Positions 51,670 through 61,693 of a DNA stretch of 64,000 bases are shown one piece after another. Source of the stretch: an uncultured Paracoccaceae bacterium (GTDB taxonomy: Bacteria; Pseudomonadota; Alphaproteobacteria; Rhodobacterales; Rhodobacteraceae); NCBI GenBank assembly GCA_913041145.1, contig CAJWHE010000005.1, positions 17,617 through 81,616 on the forward strand, in the 5' to 3' direction. The translations under genes were made by a program, and so were the position numbers. Under the pieces are notes generated by a model. That model was not told where the DNA came from. It did not search any database and saw nothing but the letters and a program-made list of their open reading frames with translations. Positions within the stretch are counted from its first letter, which is position 1. Every line of letters begins with the position of its first letter.

Positions 51670-52356
51670 CTAATAAGATCTTATTAAACCTACTAATCGC
51701 CCTTGTATTTCAATTAAATTATCAGGAATTACTCTAGTTTCGTAGGCAGAGTTTGCTGGCTCTAAGGCAATAGAACTACCATGGCGTCTGAAGCGTTTTA
51801 ATGTGGCTTCATGTCCTTCAATTAATGCAACTACTATATCTCCATTATTGGCATTACTCTGCTCTTTAATAACGACAACATCACCATCATTAATTCCTGC
51901 TTCGATCATTGAGTCACCTTTGATTTCAAGTGCATAATGATTACTATGATTTTTTATCATTTCACTTGGTACTGAAATGTGATGGGAAACTTGATTAATT
52001 GCTTCAATTGGTGTTCCTGCAGCAATTTTGCCCATTACAGGTAAGTCAGTCGATTTTGCTTTGAACTCGATTATATTCAAATCATTACTATACTTTGACT
52101 CCTGCTCTACTAACTTGAGACGTGAAGAATTATTTTCTTTAAGATCTGGAAGTTTGATAATTTCTAATGCTCGCGCTTTATGAGCTAGTTTCCGAATAAA
52201 GCCACGCTCCTCTAACGCCGTAATAAGCCTATGGATCCCTGATTTTGATTTAAGGTTTAAAGCGAGTTTCATTTCGTCAAATGAAGGAGATACTCCATTT
52301 GCACTCACCTCATTATCGATGAACTTGAGTAACTCTAATTGCTTTTTTGTTAGCAT
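51670..52356 (-). CDS. lexA: LexA repressor
   Basis: A 228-residue SOS repressor. The N-terminal winged helix reads [20 protein letters not shown], then [20 protein letters not shown] and [20 protein letters not shown]. The self-cleavage site is Ala-Gly in [11 protein letters not shown], the serine is in [15 protein letters not shown] and the lysine in [15 protein letters not shown]. The ATG at 52356 has GGGGAG eight bases before it; upstream in-frame starts (up to nine codons) are less likely. A perfect LexA box lies 32-46 bases before the start, so it represses itself. It is the last gene of the trp-moa-moe-lexA run, with its own promoter likely. Confidence 0.96.
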   Translation of the reverse strand: MLTKKQLELLKFIDNEVSANGVSPSFDEMKLALNLKSKSGIHRLITALEERGFIRKLAHKARALEIIKLPDLKENNSSRLKLVEQESKYSNDLNIIEFKAKSTDLPVMGKIAAGTPIEAINQVSHHISVPSEMIKNHSNHYALEIKGDSMIEAGINDGDVVVIKEQSNANNGDIVVALIEGHEATLKRFRRHGSSIALEPANSAYETRVIPDNLIEIQGRLVGLIRSY

Positions 52357-52387
52357 TTGCATGGCTCCCCTAGAATAAAGCATTTTT

Positions 52388-52402
52388 GTTCTTGCTCTGT
52401 TC
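52388..52402. promoter_or_regulatory. LexA box (autoregulatory)
   Basis: GTTC (52388-52391), seven bases, GTTC (52399-52402): an exact match to the alphaproteobacterial LexA operator GTTC-N7-GTTC. It lies between the moeA stop codon and the lexA start codon, so it fits lexA autoregulation. Confidence 0.85.
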
Positions 52403-52423
52403 TATTATATTTTTAAATTTATG

Positions 52424-53605
52424 TCAATTTAAAAGGATTGTTGGAACAAGTTGTCCTTTTTTTATTTGTGGGGAATTAGGTTTTCGTACAACTAATGAAT
52501 TTGAGTTAACTAATACACTTAACAGTGAACTGTCTTGCCTGTCTTCGACATTAACCAATTTGGTCAGTGAATCATAATTTGCGCGCATATAGTGTTCTCT
52601 GGGTCCATTTTTCTCTATAGTTCTAGAGGATTTAACATGGATTACTTCTCGAGAATTAGAACTAATATTTAAAAAATGATTAATAGCAGGAACTAAAAAT
52701 ATCTCAGTACAAATCAACGATGAAACAGGATTTCCTGGTAAACCAATAACAGCACTTTTATTCAACTTACCAGCAAAAAGAGGTTTTCCTGGGCGCATCG
52801 CTACTTTCTCAAATTCAGGTTTCATACCAACAGTTTTTAGCACTTTTTTTACTAAATCGTAATCGCCGACAGATGCACCCCCAACAGTTACAATAATATC
52901 GGATCCCATTGCCAGTTCTAAAATTGATTTAAGAGAGCTTTCGGTGTCTTTTGCTATTGGTAATAATCGGGGATTAGCACCTGCTAAAGCTAGTCTAGAA
53001 TAGATGCCAAAACCATTTGATGAGATGATTTGACTGGCAGATCGTTTTTCTCCAGGAATTACAAGTTCATCCCCGGTGGAAATTATGGCGACAGTAGGCT
53101 TTTTGTAAACAGTAACTTCGCTTGAATTCATTGAGGCTATAAGAGATAAATGGAATGGAGTTAGGACTGTTGGAGTTTCAAATACTTGACCTGACTTGAA
53201 ATCACTTCCGATTTTTCTTATGAAAGTTTCATCACCATTTAACTCATTAATTGTAACGGTGTTATATTTGATTACCATGTTTTCTTGAATTATTACTCGT
53301 TTTCCACCAACTGGAATGGGAGCACCAGTAAAGATTCTAATAGCCTCTCCATTACCAAGTACTCCAGAGAAAATAGAGCCTGCACTCACTTCACCTACCA
53401 AATTATAAGATGATCCGACCCGAGGTGCTAGATCTGAAATTACATAACCATCCATTGCTGAAGTTGAGAATGGTGGTTGGTCATTTTTGGCCAATACGTC
53501 TTTCGCAAGGACCCGTCCACAAGCATTGAGGAGTGATATTTTTTCATTACCATTCTTTGGTAATATTTTAAAAATCTTTTTTAATGCGTCTTCAACACTA
53601 ATCAA
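52424..53605 (-). CDS. moeA: Molybdopterin molybdenumtransferase
   Basis: A 393-residue enzyme that inserts molybdate into adenylated molybdopterin. It opens MISVEDALKKIFKILPKNGN, then ALLNACGRVLAKDVLA-like LLNACGRVLAKDVLAKNDQP with PFSTSAMDGYVI, the MoCF-domain PTVAIISTGDELVIPG and VTVGGASVGDYDLVKKVLK, and MRPGKPLFAGKLNKSAVIGL with PGNPVSS. The start is a TTG in a TTGA overlap with moaC, so both are co-translated. It presupposes molybdoenzymes somewhere in the genome. Last biosynthetic gene before lexA. Confidence 0.95.
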   Translation of the reverse strand: MISVEDALKKIFKILPKNGNEKISLLNACGRVLAKDVLAKNDQPPFSTSAMDGYVISDLAPRVGSSYNLVGEVSAGSIFSGVLGNGEAIRIFTGAPIPVGGKRVIIQENMVIKYNTVTINELNGDETFIRKIGSDFKSGQVFETPTVLTPFHLSLIASMNSSEVTVYKKPTVAIISTGDELVIPGEKRSASQIISSNGFGIYSRLALAGANPRLLPIAKDTESSLKSILELAMGSDIIVTVGGASVGDYDLVKKVLKTVGMKPEFEKVAMRPGKPLFAGKLNKSAVIGLPGNPVSSLICTEIFLVPAINHFLNISSNSREVIHVKSSRTIEKNGPREHYMRANYDSLTKLVNVEDRQDSSLLSVLVNSNSLVVRKPNSPQIKKGQLVPTILLN

Positions 53606-54081
53606 GGTTTGACCCCAAATTGCCCTGATTTTCCACCATCTTTAAAAGTTAATATAATATTATTTATAGACATAGTTTTGTCGACTGCCTTTATCATGTC
53701 GTATATTGTTAACGCAGTAATAGTTACCCCGGTTAATGCCTCCATTTCGACACCTGTCTTACCAAAAGTCCGAACTGTCACTTTAATGTCTATACCAGGG
53801 AGATCCGTATTAATTGATAACTTAATATCTACTTTTGATAAGGGTAGGGGATGACATAGTGGGATTAAGTCAGAAGTTTTTTTTGCGGCCATAATCCCAG
53901 CAATTCTCGCAACGGCTAATACATCTCCTTTCGGGGTATTTCCGTTTGCAACCAACTCTAGTGTTTCTTCCTTCATGGATATTGAGCCACAAGCAATTGC
54001 TGTCCGGTCTGTATCAACCTTACCTGCAATGTCCACCATGCTAGCCTGCCCATGGTCGTCTAAATGAGTTAACTTGGTCAT
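53602..54081 (-). CDS. moaC: Cyclic pyranopterin monophosphate synthase
   Basis: A 159-residue enzyme forming cyclic pyranopterin monophosphate, an early molybdenum-cofactor step, as a hexamer. It shows LTHLDDHGQASMVDIAGKVD, IAGIMAAKKTSDLIPLCHPL, and TGVEMEALTGVTITALTIYD followed by MIKAVDKTMSI, all conserved active-site segments. It is five bases after trpC and overlaps moeA by four. The MoaA and MoaD/E partners are not in the window. Start ATG, family-typical. Confidence 0.96.
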   Translation of the reverse strand: MTKLTHLDDHGQASMVDIAGKVDTDRTAIACGSISMKEETLELVANGNTPKGDVLAVARIAGIMAAKKTSDLIPLCHPLPLSKVDIKLSINTDLPGIDIKVTVRTFGKTGVEMEALTGVTITALTIYDMIKAVDKTMSINNIILTFKDGGKSGQFGVKP

Positions 54082-54086
54082 AGTGA

Positions 54087-54893
54087 CTATCCAATATTTT
54101 CTTGTGTGGGAATAATTTTACGTAATGCAGCCTCAACGTCGGCCTGTCTCATTAATGTTTCGCCAATTAAAAAACCTCGGGCACCACATTTATACATTCT
54201 TTCTAAGTCACTCGAACACTTGAGCCCACTTTCAGTAATAATAACCTTTTCAAATGGCACTGATTTTGTTAATTCCTCTGTTGTTTTCAGGCTAACCTCA
54301 AAGGAATTTAAATTTCGATTATTTATACCTAATAATGAAGATTTAAGGTTTAAGGCCCTATCCAACTCTTCAATATTGTGAACTTCAATAAGAACATCAA
54401 GGCCCAATTGGAAGGCAGTCTGTTCTAATTCATTAGCTTGATTGTCACTTACGGACGCCATAATTATAAGAATACAGTCAGCTCCAAGTAAGCGAGATTC
54501 AAAGACTTGATAAGGATCATACATAAAGTCTTTTCTTAAAATAGGGAGATGTGACGCTGAGCGTGCCACTGCGATAAAATCTGGATTGCCTCCAAAAGAA
54601 GGTGCATCTGTTAGCACGCTTAGGCATACTGCGCCGCCATTTGTGTATGCTTTTGCTATTTCAGCAACATTAAAGTCAGTTCTAATTAGACCTTTTGATG
54701 GGCTTGAGCGTTTTATTTCTGCAATAATCGCATAGTTTGAATCTAAGGAACTTGTTAGCGCTTTTTTAAAGCCTATCGGCATAGGGGAACACAGTACCCT
54801 TTCCTCTAGTTCGCTAAAAGGCAACTTCTTTTTGCTCTCTTGGATTTCTTTTAGTTTATATTCTTTAATTTTGTTTAGAATTGAAGGTGCCAC
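54087..54893 (-). CDS. trpC: Indole-3-glycerol phosphate synthase
   Basis: A 268-residue TIM-barrel enzyme for the fourth dedicated step of tryptophan synthesis. Landmarks: AIIAEIKRSSPSKGLIR with the catalytic lysine, AVCLSVLTDAPSFGGNPDFI, LPILRKDFMYDPYQVFESRL, LDVLIEVHNIEELDRAL, LLGINNRNLNSFEVSL and ITESGLKCSSDLERM. Unfused with trpF, as is usual in this group. GTG start three bases after the trpD stop codon. Between trpD and moaC in the operon. Confidence 0.96.
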   Translation of the reverse strand: MAPSILNKIKEYKLKEIQESKKKLPFSELEERVLCSPMPIGFKKALTSSLDSNYAIIAEIKRSSPSKGLIRTDFNVAEIAKAYTNGGAVCLSVLTDAPSFGGNPDFIAVARSASHLPILRKDFMYDPYQVFESRLLGADCILIIMASVSDNQANELEQTAFQLGLDVLIEVHNIEELDRALNLKSSLLGINNRNLNSFEVSLKTTEELTKSVPFEKVIITESGLKCSSDLERMYKCGARGFLIGETLMRQADVEAALRKIIPTQENIG

Positions 54894-54896
54894 TTT

Positions 54897-55913
54897 CTAA
54901 TTCCTAGTAGTTAGGGTTGCTAATAAAGAAACTTTTTCTTTAGCAATGCCGCTGTCTATACTATCTCTTGCCATTTCAACGCCCTCTTTCAAGTCGGTTA
55001 CTTTATCACTAACTAATAATGCTGCTGCAGAATTCAAAAGAACAGAATCGCGATAAGCCGAATGTTTTCCCTCAAGCAAGTCAGTAAATGCTTTCGCATT
55101 TTCTTTTGGTGTACCTCCTTTTATATCTTTAAATTTAGATAATTTAAGACCTGCATCCTCTGGCCTAATTTCGAACTCTGATATATTACCATTAGATAAT
55201 TCGACTACTGAAGTTGAGCCTGATATCGATATTTCGTCAGTGCCGTCACTTCCATGAACCAGCCACGCCTTCTCTGAACCTAATATTTTTAGTGTTTCTG
55301 CCATTGGTCTTATTAAGTCCTTAGAAAAAGCACCTGTTAACTGACGTTTAACGTTTGCTGGATTGGTTAAGGGACCAAGTATGTTGAAAATTGTGCGTGT
55401 GCCAAGTTCCGTTCTTACGGGCATGACATGTGCCATTGCAGGGTGGTACAAAGGAGCCATCATAAAAGTTATCCCAATCTCATCTAAAGCTTGGGAGACT
55501 ATCTCTGTTTCTGCAAATATGTTAATACCTAATTGAGATAAAACATCAGCAGATCCAGATTTTGAACTAAGATTCCGATTGCCGTGTTTTGCAACTGGAA
55601 CCCCGGTGCCAGCTACTACAAAAGCTGTCGCAGTTGAGATATTTAAAGTACCTTTTCCATCACCTCCAGTTCCTACTATGTCCATAGCACCAACTGGAGC
55701 AAAAACTGGTGTAGCCTTTGCTCTCATAGCTGCTGCTGCAGCAGAATACTCTGAAATGCTTTCTCCTCTAACCCTTAAAGCAATTAAAAACCCCGCTATT
55801 TGTGCATTCGAAGCATCTCCTTCAAATAGACAGTTAAAGGCTCTTCTTGCTTCCTCTTTTGTTAACGGTCCGGCAATGGCTTTAGGTAAAAGGGATTTTA
55901 TAAGAGTTGTCAT
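54897..55913 (-). CDS. trpD: Anthranilate phosphoribosyltransferase
   Basis: A 338-residue enzyme joining anthranilate to PRPP. The PRPP site shows [20 protein letters not shown], then [40 protein letters not shown] and LTNPAN. Length as usual. Its ATG overlaps the trpG stop by four bases, so trpG and trpD are translationally coupled but remain separate proteins. Cytoplasmic. Leads into trpC, three bases further on. Confidence 0.96.
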   Translation of the reverse strand: MTTLIKSLLPKAIAGPLTKEEARRAFNCLFEGDASNAQIAGFLIALRVRGESISEYSAAAAAMRAKATPVFAPVGAMDIVGTGGDGKGTLNISTATAFVVAGTGVPVAKHGNRNLSSKSGSADVLSQLGINIFAETEIVSQALDEIGITFMMAPLYHPAMAHVMPVRTELGTRTIFNILGPLTNPANVKRQLTGAFSKDLIRPMAETLKILGSEKAWLVHGSDGTDEISISGSTSVVELSNGNISEFEIRPEDAGLKLSKFKDIKGGTPKENAKAFTDLLEGKHSAYRDSVLLNSAAALLVSDKVTDLKEGVEMARDSIDSGIAKEKVSLLATLTTRN

Positions 55914-56497
55914 TCTCTGCTACTTTCAATTTTATTCAAAAAATTTTGTAATAATGCATGACCATTTTCAGAAGCTATGCTTTCTGGATGGAACTGAACC
56001 CCAAATATATCCTTCTTTTTGTGTGTTAGGCCCATAATTGTTCCATCTTGTAATGAGGCAGTGACCTCTAGAACATCGTCTGGAAAACTGTCTACGTCAA
56101 CCACCAAAGAGTGATACCTTGTTGCCTTAAAAGGTGTGTTTAAGTTTTTAAAAATCCCATTCTTATTATGATTGATATTAGCGACTTTTCCGTGCGAGAT
56201 CTCTGTGTGTCTTATTACGGTTCCTCCAAAAGCTTCTCCTATAGCTTGATGCCCTAAGCACACACCAAGTAAAGGCACCCGTGTTTTTGCAACCTCTTTG
56301 ATTAAATCAATGCAAACGCCCGCCTTTGAGGGTGTACATGGACCAGGACCAATTACTATGCCGGTTGGCTTTAGAGCTAATAAGTCTGGAACACTTTGAA
56401 TGTCGTTTCTTATAACTTTAACATTTGCTCCTAACTGCCCAAGGTATTGAACTAAGTTATATGTAAAGCTGTCATAGTTATCTATCATTAAAATCAT
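55910..56497 (-). CDS. trpG: Anthranilate synthase component II (glutamine amidotransferase)
   Basis: A 195-residue class I glutamine amidotransferase giving ammonia to Trp[21 protein letters not shown] is the family start; the nucleophilic cysteine is in [18 protein letters not shown] and the His-Glu pair in [16 protein letters not shown]. It lies 51 bases after trpE and overlaps trpD by four. It may also serve para-aminobenzoate synthesis as in some bacteria, but context favours tryptophan. Confidence 0.95.
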   Translation of the reverse strand: MILMIDNYDSFTYNLVQYLGQLGANVKVIRNDIQSVPDLLALKPTGIVIGPGPCTPSKAGVCIDLIKEVAKTRVPLLGVCLGHQAIGEAFGGTVIRHTEISHGKVANINHNKNGIFKNLNTPFKATRYHSLVVDVDSFPDDVLEVTASLQDGTIMGLTHKKKDIFGVQFHPESIASENGHALLQNFLNKIESSRE

Positions 56498-56548
56498 GGT
56501 ATCAACCTACTATTTAAGGTTATCAAATTTAATTGAATTACCTTCGAT

Positions 56549-58075
56549 TTAACTAGCATCATCCCTACTTGTAAACATAGTTGCCAATTCTGCTGCCGCT
56601 CTGATTGCTTTGGATTTATTAACGCTTTCTTCATACTCCGCAGTAGGGTCGCTGTCATATACAACTCCCCCACCAGCTTGGATGTACAATTTTTTATCTT
56701 TAACAACAGAAGTTCTGAGTGCTATGCACATATCCATGTCCCCATTAGCTGAAAAGTAACCACATCCACCCCCATAAATACCTCTTTTTTCAGACTCTAA
56801 CTCGTCAATAATTTCCATCGCACGTACTTTAGGTGCACCTGAGACTGTTCCTGCAGGTAGGCCCGCTAACAATGCTGAAATAGCATCTTCCCCATCCTTT
56901 AAAGTACCTACAACGTTAGATACTATGTGCATAACGTGACTGTACTTTTCTATAATGAATTCTTCAGTTATCTTAACAGTTCCTACTTCCGAAACTTTTC
57001 CAATATCGTTTCTACCTAGATCAAGTAACATGAGATGTTCTGCCAGCTCTTTTTGATCAGATAATAACTCTTTCTCATACTTTAAGTCAGCTTCAGCTGT
57101 TGGGCCCCTCGGACGAGTCCCTGCTATTGGCCTAATTGTAATTTCTTTACCAAAAACACGAACAAGAATTTCTGGACTTGCTCCGATAATTTGGAATTCA
57201 CCCATATTAAAGTAAAACATAAAGGGTGAAGGATTAGTCCTTCTTAAAGCTCTGTACAATGAAAATGGTGGGTATGGAAAATCTTGTGTCCAACGTTGTG
57301 AGGGAACTACCTGAAAAATATCCCCCTCTTTTATGTATTTTTTTGCTTTATTTACTGCAGCCTCGTAGGCGGTTTTAGTAAAATTTGATTTTGCTGGAGA
57401 TATTGATTGAGAAGGGATCAGATTTCTAGACTCAGTAAGTGTTGCCTTCTCTAGAAGCTCAACTGTTTGTTTAACTGCTAGAGTAGATTTTTTATATACA
57501 TCCTCAGCGGAGACATTTTTTGAGAACCAAGCTGGACTGACCACGACTACCTCTCCTTTTACGCCGTCTAAGACAACTACAACTGATGGGCGCATTAGTA
57601 TAGCGTCAGGCACATCAAGAGGGTCGGAAACATTGCCTGGTAGAGCCTCTATAAGGCGGATCATGTCATACCCTAAATATCCAAAAAGCCCAGCACACGA
57701 CGCAGGTAACCCATCTGGAATATCTATTGAACTCTCACTTAATAATGCTCTCAATGTATCTAAGGGTTGTTCCTGAAGCAGAGAAAAATTGTTTCGATTG
57801 ATTAAAGCATTTCTATTTATTTCTGATTTTTTATTTTTGCACTTCCAGACCAAATCTGGCTTCATTCCGATAATTGAGTATCTCCCACGAATTTCACCGC
57901 CGGTAACCGACTCCAAAACAAAACTATCAACGGAAGCCTTTGTTAATTTTAATAGTAGTGAAACTGGAGTATCTAAATCAGCCGCTAAATGGGTAAAGAT
58001 GATTTGATTTTTCTTCTTCTTATAATTTTTTAAGAAGTCTGAATGGAGTGGTTGTAATTTCATGACTGCTTTCAA
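56549..58075 (-). CDS. trpE: Anthranilate synthase component I
   Basis: A 508-residue chorismate-using enzyme. The N-terminal domain has the tryptophan-feedback region near SFVLESVTGGEIRGRYSIIG, and the catalytic domain shows YIKEGDIFQVVPSQRW, SPFMFYFNMGEFQIIGASPE, IRPIAGTRPRGPT, LDLGRNDIGKVSEVGTV and LPAGTVSGAPKVRAMEIIDE followed by YGGGCGYF. Separate from trpG. Its ATG overlaps the stop codon of the PpiD-like gene by four bases. No attenuator peptide could be seen, as the operon promoter lies further upstream. Confidence 0.96.
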   Translation of the reverse strand: MKAVMKLQPLHSDFLKNYKKKKNQIIFTHLAADLDTPVSLLLKLTKASVDSFVLESVTGGEIRGRYSIIGMKPDLVWKCKNKKSEINRNALINRNNFSLLQEQPLDTLRALLSESSIDIPDGLPASCAGLFGYLGYDMIRLIEALPGNVSDPLDVPDAILMRPSVVVVLDGVKGEVVVVSPAWFSKNVSAEDVYKKSTLAVKQTVELLEKATLTESRNLIPSQSISPAKSNFTKTAYEAAVNKAKKYIKEGDIFQVVPSQRWTQDFPYPPFSLYRALRRTNPSPFMFYFNMGEFQIIGASPEILVRVFGKEITIRPIAGTRPRGPTAEADLKYEKELLSDQKELAEHLMLLDLGRNDIGKVSEVGTVKITEEFIIEKYSHVMHIVSNVVGTLKDGEDAISALLAGLPAGTVSGAPKVRAMEIIDELESEKRGIYGGGCGYFSANGDMDMCIALRTSVVKDKKLYIQAGGGVVYDSDPTAEYEESVNKSKAIRAAAELATMFTSRDDAS

Positions 58076-59922
58076 AATTGTTGATGTATTGAATTTAATG
58101 CTCCTTGATCTAAAGTAAAACCTAGATTTTTGCGGATAGATTCTATGTAGTAAGAAAATACATCATTTTCGAACTCTGCTAGCATTTGGTCTTTAAACTC
58201 TTTTGAAAAGGCTTTTGCAGCAACGCTATTTAAGTCGGGTGAAGTCACGTCGGTCACTTCATACACGATGACAGTTTCTGCGTCATTTACAAAATCAACA
58301 GTCCCAACCTTAGTAATAAAAGCTTTTTGGGCTAGAGGAAAAGGAGTATCCAAATTTTGAGTAAGACGACTTATTTGTGTAACTGTTGGTTCTTTACCTG
58401 CAGAGTTTTCCCAGTCTGGGTTAACTCTAAGTTGTTCGCTAATTTCTGTTGCAAGATCAGTCAAGCGTTCTGATATTATGTATGATGTCCAATCTTTCTT
58501 AACCTTTTCTCTAATTACTTGGAGCTCAGGAATAAATGAAGGAAGAACTTTGTCTAATCTGATTGCTATTATACTGCCGTCATTAAGATCAAAAAGTGTA
58601 GGATAATAATCTTTTGTGATTAGTTTTGCTTCCTCAAAAAATGATATATCAGAAGTTAGTGAATTACTTAATTCTGTAGTGAAATCCATTGTTTTTATTT
58701 TAAACTCTGATTCTGTTGCTAGCTCTTCTAAGGTGCCACCACTCACTAATAAATCTTCGTATATTTCTTTTTTTGTGGTTATAAGGTTTTTTGCGTCTTC
58801 GAGCTTTAGTATGTTTATAAGCTCGTCCATTACATTTTCAATTGGCGTAACTACTGCAGTCTCTATTTCTACTACTTTAAAAATGGCTGGGCCAATTGAA
58901 GACTCTATTACTGAACTAGCTTCATTTAGTGGTAAGTCAAAAACTATTTCACCCTCTAAAGATGAAAGCTCTTTTTTAGAGAGCATTCCAATTTCTGTAT
59001 CTTTAGACGAAAGCCCTCTTTCTTTGACAAGGTCATCAAACGTTGATTTTCCTGATGCAATTAAGTCATACGCTTTTGATGCAGCCTCTTTATTAACAAA
59101 TGCCAGCCGATTTATACGACGCTTTTCGGGGGGGTTGTAAACAGAGGCTCTACTATCAAATAATTCTTTGATGGTTTTATCACTTACTTTTATTTGATCG
59201 AAGAGCATTTCAGGTCTTAAAATAGAATAGGTAATAACTTTAGTCTCAAGCTCTCTAAACGATTCTTTGTTATCCTCAAGAAATGAGCTTAATTCTATTT
59301 CAGTTGGAATCGGAGATGGGTCCTGTAAATTATTTTTGGTTAAGGTAATTGACCTTAAACTTCTTTCTTCATTTATGTAGTTATATATGTTGTTGGCGTA
59401 TGTGTCTGTACTTTCCAACCCACCTGTTACAGCTTGCCTCAGAAGGTCTCGTGAAAGATTTGCACGCAGCTCACTTTCAAACTCTGAGACGGTTTTACCA
59501 ATCTGAGAAATAACCATACGATACGTATCTTGATCAAATACTCCGCCTGGTCCAAAAAATTGAGGTATTTCACGGACTCTTTTTGCAATTTCTGTATCAC
59601 CAACAGAAATTCCAATTCTCGAAAGCTCTGAGTCCATTGATGCTGTGGATAAAAGTTTATTGATCGCCACACCATCTAACCCAAGAGTTAGTGCCTCATT
59701 GAAACTAATTGGTTTTCCATTTTGTCTTTCAAAATTAGAGATCTCTTGTCTTAGAGTGTTTACGTAGTCGTTTGTCGAAATTTTCTTATTCCCAATACTT
59801 CCAATTTTATCTAGAGAACGCCCAAAGCCTCCAATGCCAAAGCCTCCAAGACCTACGATTAACATAAGTAATATTGCCCAAACAAAGAATTTTGACATTT
59901 TAGAACCTGAAGAAGAAGCCAT
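58072..59922 (-). CDS. PpiD/SurA-N-type membrane-anchored peptidyl-prolyl isomerase (periplasmic folding factor)
   Basis: A 616-residue protein with one N-terminal membrane helix (MSKFFVWAILLMLIVGLGGF), then a SurA_N-like chaperone region (EISNFERQNGKPISFNEALT onward) and a parvulin-type domain around residues 265-360 (KRRINRLAFVNKEAASKAYD and LNEASSVIESSIGPAIFKVV). The body lies in the periplasm and assists folding of exported proteins. The ATG at 59922 (MASSSGSKMSKFF) has AGGG nearby; an in-frame start 20 codons earlier would put charged residues before the helix and is less likely. It heads the trp-moa-moe run, overlapping trpE by four bases, the usual alphaproteobacterial arrangement. Confidence 0.92.
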   Translation of the reverse strand: MASSSGSKMSKFFVWAILLMLIVGLGGFGIGGFGRSLDKIGSIGNKKISTNDYVNTLRQEISNFERQNGKPISFNEALTLGLDGVAINKLLSTASMDSELSRIGISVGDTEIAKRVREIPQFFGPGGVFDQDTYRMVISQIGKTVSEFESELRANLSRDLLRQAVTGGLESTDTYANNIYNYINEERSLRSITLTKNNLQDPSPIPTEIELSSFLEDNKESFRELETKVITYSILRPEMLFDQIKVSDKTIKELFDSRASVYNPPEKRRINRLAFVNKEAASKAYDLIASGKSTFDDLVKERGLSSKDTEIGMLSKKELSSLEGEIVFDLPLNEASSVIESSIGPAIFKVVEIETAVVTPIENVMDELINILKLEDAKNLITTKKEIYEDLLVSGGTLEELATESEFKIKTMDFTTELSNSLTSDISFFEEAKLITKDYYPTLFDLNDGSIIAIRLDKVLPSFIPELQVIREKVKKDWTSYIISERLTDLATEISEQLRVNPDWENSAGKEPTVTQISRLTQNLDTPFPLAQKAFITKVGTVDFVNDAETVIVYEVTDVTSPDLNSVAAKAFSKEFKDQMLAEFENDVFSYYIESIRKNLGFTLDQGALNSIHQQF

Positions 59923-59985
59923 TTTTATCACCCTAAAAAATACAATTATCGAACTCGTAAACCTTTGTCTTCGTGTGAGCAAGTC

Positions 59986-61170
59986 TTACAACTTAAAAGA
60001 TTTAAGCCGTTGAAAAAGAATTTGGATGTCATCTAAGCTAATATTAGCAAACGCAACTCTCAAAAAGCGGTTTGCTGCAGCCTCAGTTTTGTTAGAAAAA
60101 AGTGCACCAGGCACTGTTAGGACACCTCTTTCTTCTAACAGACGTTTAGATAACTCTCTTGAAGATATGGTAAACGGATATTCTAGATATGCAAAATATG
60201 CTCCAAGGCCTCGTAAAACCCATCCATCAGACTTTAAATCTTCAAAGCCTCTTTCTAATGACTTACGCCTTTTCAACAGATCCAGACGTTGCTCTTGAAC
60301 CCAGTATGATAACTTCTTCAGACCAAATAATGCAGCATGTTGCCCAATTTGGTTGGCACAAATTGTTGATGTGTCCAAAAATTTTTCAATTTCTTGCATT
60401 CTTTTTGTAGAAGTTACAACTGCTCCAACACGGTGTCCTGTCAAACGAAACACTTTAGAAAATGAGTAAAGTAACATAAAGTTATTACTCCAGTTGGGTT
60501 TCAGAAAAATATCATGTGGTGGGTTTTCACTAATATTAAAATCTTTATATGTCTCGTCGATTATTAATTGAATGTTTGAACGAACACAGAGATCATAAAA
60601 CTGTGAAATTGTTTCTGGCGGGTACTCAATCCCAGTTGGATTATTTGGATTCACTAATACTATGGCCTTTGTTTTATTCGTAATTAATTTTGATGCTTCG
60701 TTTGCATCTGGTATTAGTGTTGTGCCAGTGTTTAGGACTATGGTTCTTATGCCTAACATGTCTAGCCACATTTTATGATTGAAGTACCAAGGAGAGGGTA
60801 AAATTATTTGATCGTCAGCCTGAGCAACTGAAGTGATTGCAGCCGCAAAAGCTTGATTGCAGCCTGCTGTAATTCCAATGTTTGCACTTGATAATTTATT
60901 ACTTTTGTAGAATTTGTTCAGGTGATCTGAAAATTCTAGCCGCAATTCAGGAAGACCAAGAACCTCGCCGTATAGGTGAACAGAGGTATCATTAAGGATT
61001 AGTTGACTTAGATGTTGTCGCATCTCCATTGGGGGAGGAGAAGAGGGTGCTGCTTGGGAGACGTCTATTAATGGAAAATTGGGTGGTAACTTAGTTTCCT
61101 TAACTAGACTTGCTAACTCCATTATGGGTGGTTGGGTGGTTGATAATAAGTTTGGGTTATAGTTTTTCAT
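59986..61170 (-). CDS. Class I/II PLP-dependent aminotransferase
   Basis: A 394-residue fold-type I aminotransferase. It has LIDVSQAAPSSPPP near the start, YGEVLGLPELRLEFSDHLNK, GITAGCNQAFAAAITSVA, VLVNPNNPTGIEYP, LIIDETYKDFN, and the PLP lysine in LLYSFSKVFRLTGHRVGAVV, with FLRVAFANISLDDI at the end. It belongs to the broad aspartate/aromatic group; the substrate is not determinable. A gap of 22 bases separates it from the phosphoribosyltransferase gene upstream, so they may be one unit reading leftward with fabI first. Confidence 0.9.
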   Translation of the reverse strand: MKNYNPNLLSTTQPPIMELASLVKETKLPPNFPLIDVSQAAPSSPPPMEMRQHLSQLILNDTSVHLYGEVLGLPELRLEFSDHLNKFYKSNKLSSANIGITAGCNQAFAAAITSVAQADDQIILPSPWYFNHKMWLDMLGIRTIVLNTGTTLIPDANEASKLITNKTKAIVLVNPNNPTGIEYPPETISQFYDLCVRSNIQLIIDETYKDFNISENPPHDIFLKPNWSNNFMLLYSFSKVFRLTGHRVGAVVTSTKRMQEIEKFLDTSTICANQIGQHAALFGLKKLSYWVQEQRLDLLKRRKSLERGFEDLKSDGWVLRGLGAYFAYLEYPFTISSRELSKRLLEERGVLTVPGALFSNKTEAAANRFLRVAFANISLDDIQILFQRLKSFKL

Positions 61171-61192
61171 TTACACCTGTTTACCAATTTTT

Positions 61193-61693
61193 TTAACTAC
61201 CTCTAAAGGGCTCAACGTATTGTAATGCCATATCCCATGGAAAAAATATCCAGGTATCTTGACTTACTTCTGTAATGAAGGTGTCTACTAGAGGACGTCC
61301 TTTGGCCTTTGCATAGACAGTGGCGTAATGGGCTTTTGGATAAAGTTTTTTGACCGCTTCCAGTGTTTTCCCACTATCGACCAAGTCATCGATTATGATA
61401 ATTCCAGTCCCATCTTTGACAAGGTCATTTGACGGTTTTTTTAGAATCTTTGCTTCATCTTGAGATTGATGATCATAGGATTTAATTGAAAGTGTATCAA
61501 CCGTTCTAATGTCCAATTCGCGAGCAATAATCATAGCAGGAGCCATTCCCCCTCTGGTTATGGCAACAATTGCTTTCCATCGCCCATTATCAGGCCCTTT
61601 ACCGTCTAAGCGCCAAGCTAGTGCTCTGGAATCCCTGTGTATCTGATCCCAGCTAATATGGAATCCTTTTTCATGTGGTAATCGATCTGTCAT
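61193..61693 (-). CDS. gpt: Xanthine (guanine) phosphoribosyltransferase
   Basis: A 166-residue type I phosphoribosyltransferase salvaging xanthine/guanine with PRPP. It has [18 protein letters not shown] at the N-terminus, [20 protein letters not shown] and the PRPP loop [19 protein letters not shown], ending [15 protein letters not shown], as in Gpt. Overlaps the end of fabI by four bases (ATGA). No linked purine gene. Cytoplasmic, membrane-loosely associated in some bacteria. Confidence 0.94.
   Translation of the reverse strand: MTDRLPHEKGFHISWDQIHRDSRALAWRLDGKGPDNGRWKAIVAITRGGMAPAMIIARELDIRTVDTLSIKSYDHQSQDEAKILKKPSNDLVKDGTGIIIIDDLVDSGKTLEAVKKLYPKAHYATVYAKAKGRPLVDTFITEVSQDTWIFFPWDMALQYVEPFRGS

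Noticed and set aside
55579..56037. 152-codon plus-strand frame across the trpD/trpG junction
   Set aside because: Antisense to two conserved enzymes; no recognisable domain.
58616..59140. 174-codon plus-strand frame opposite the PpiD-like gene
   Set aside because: Extremely Ser-rich translation typical of an antisense shadow.
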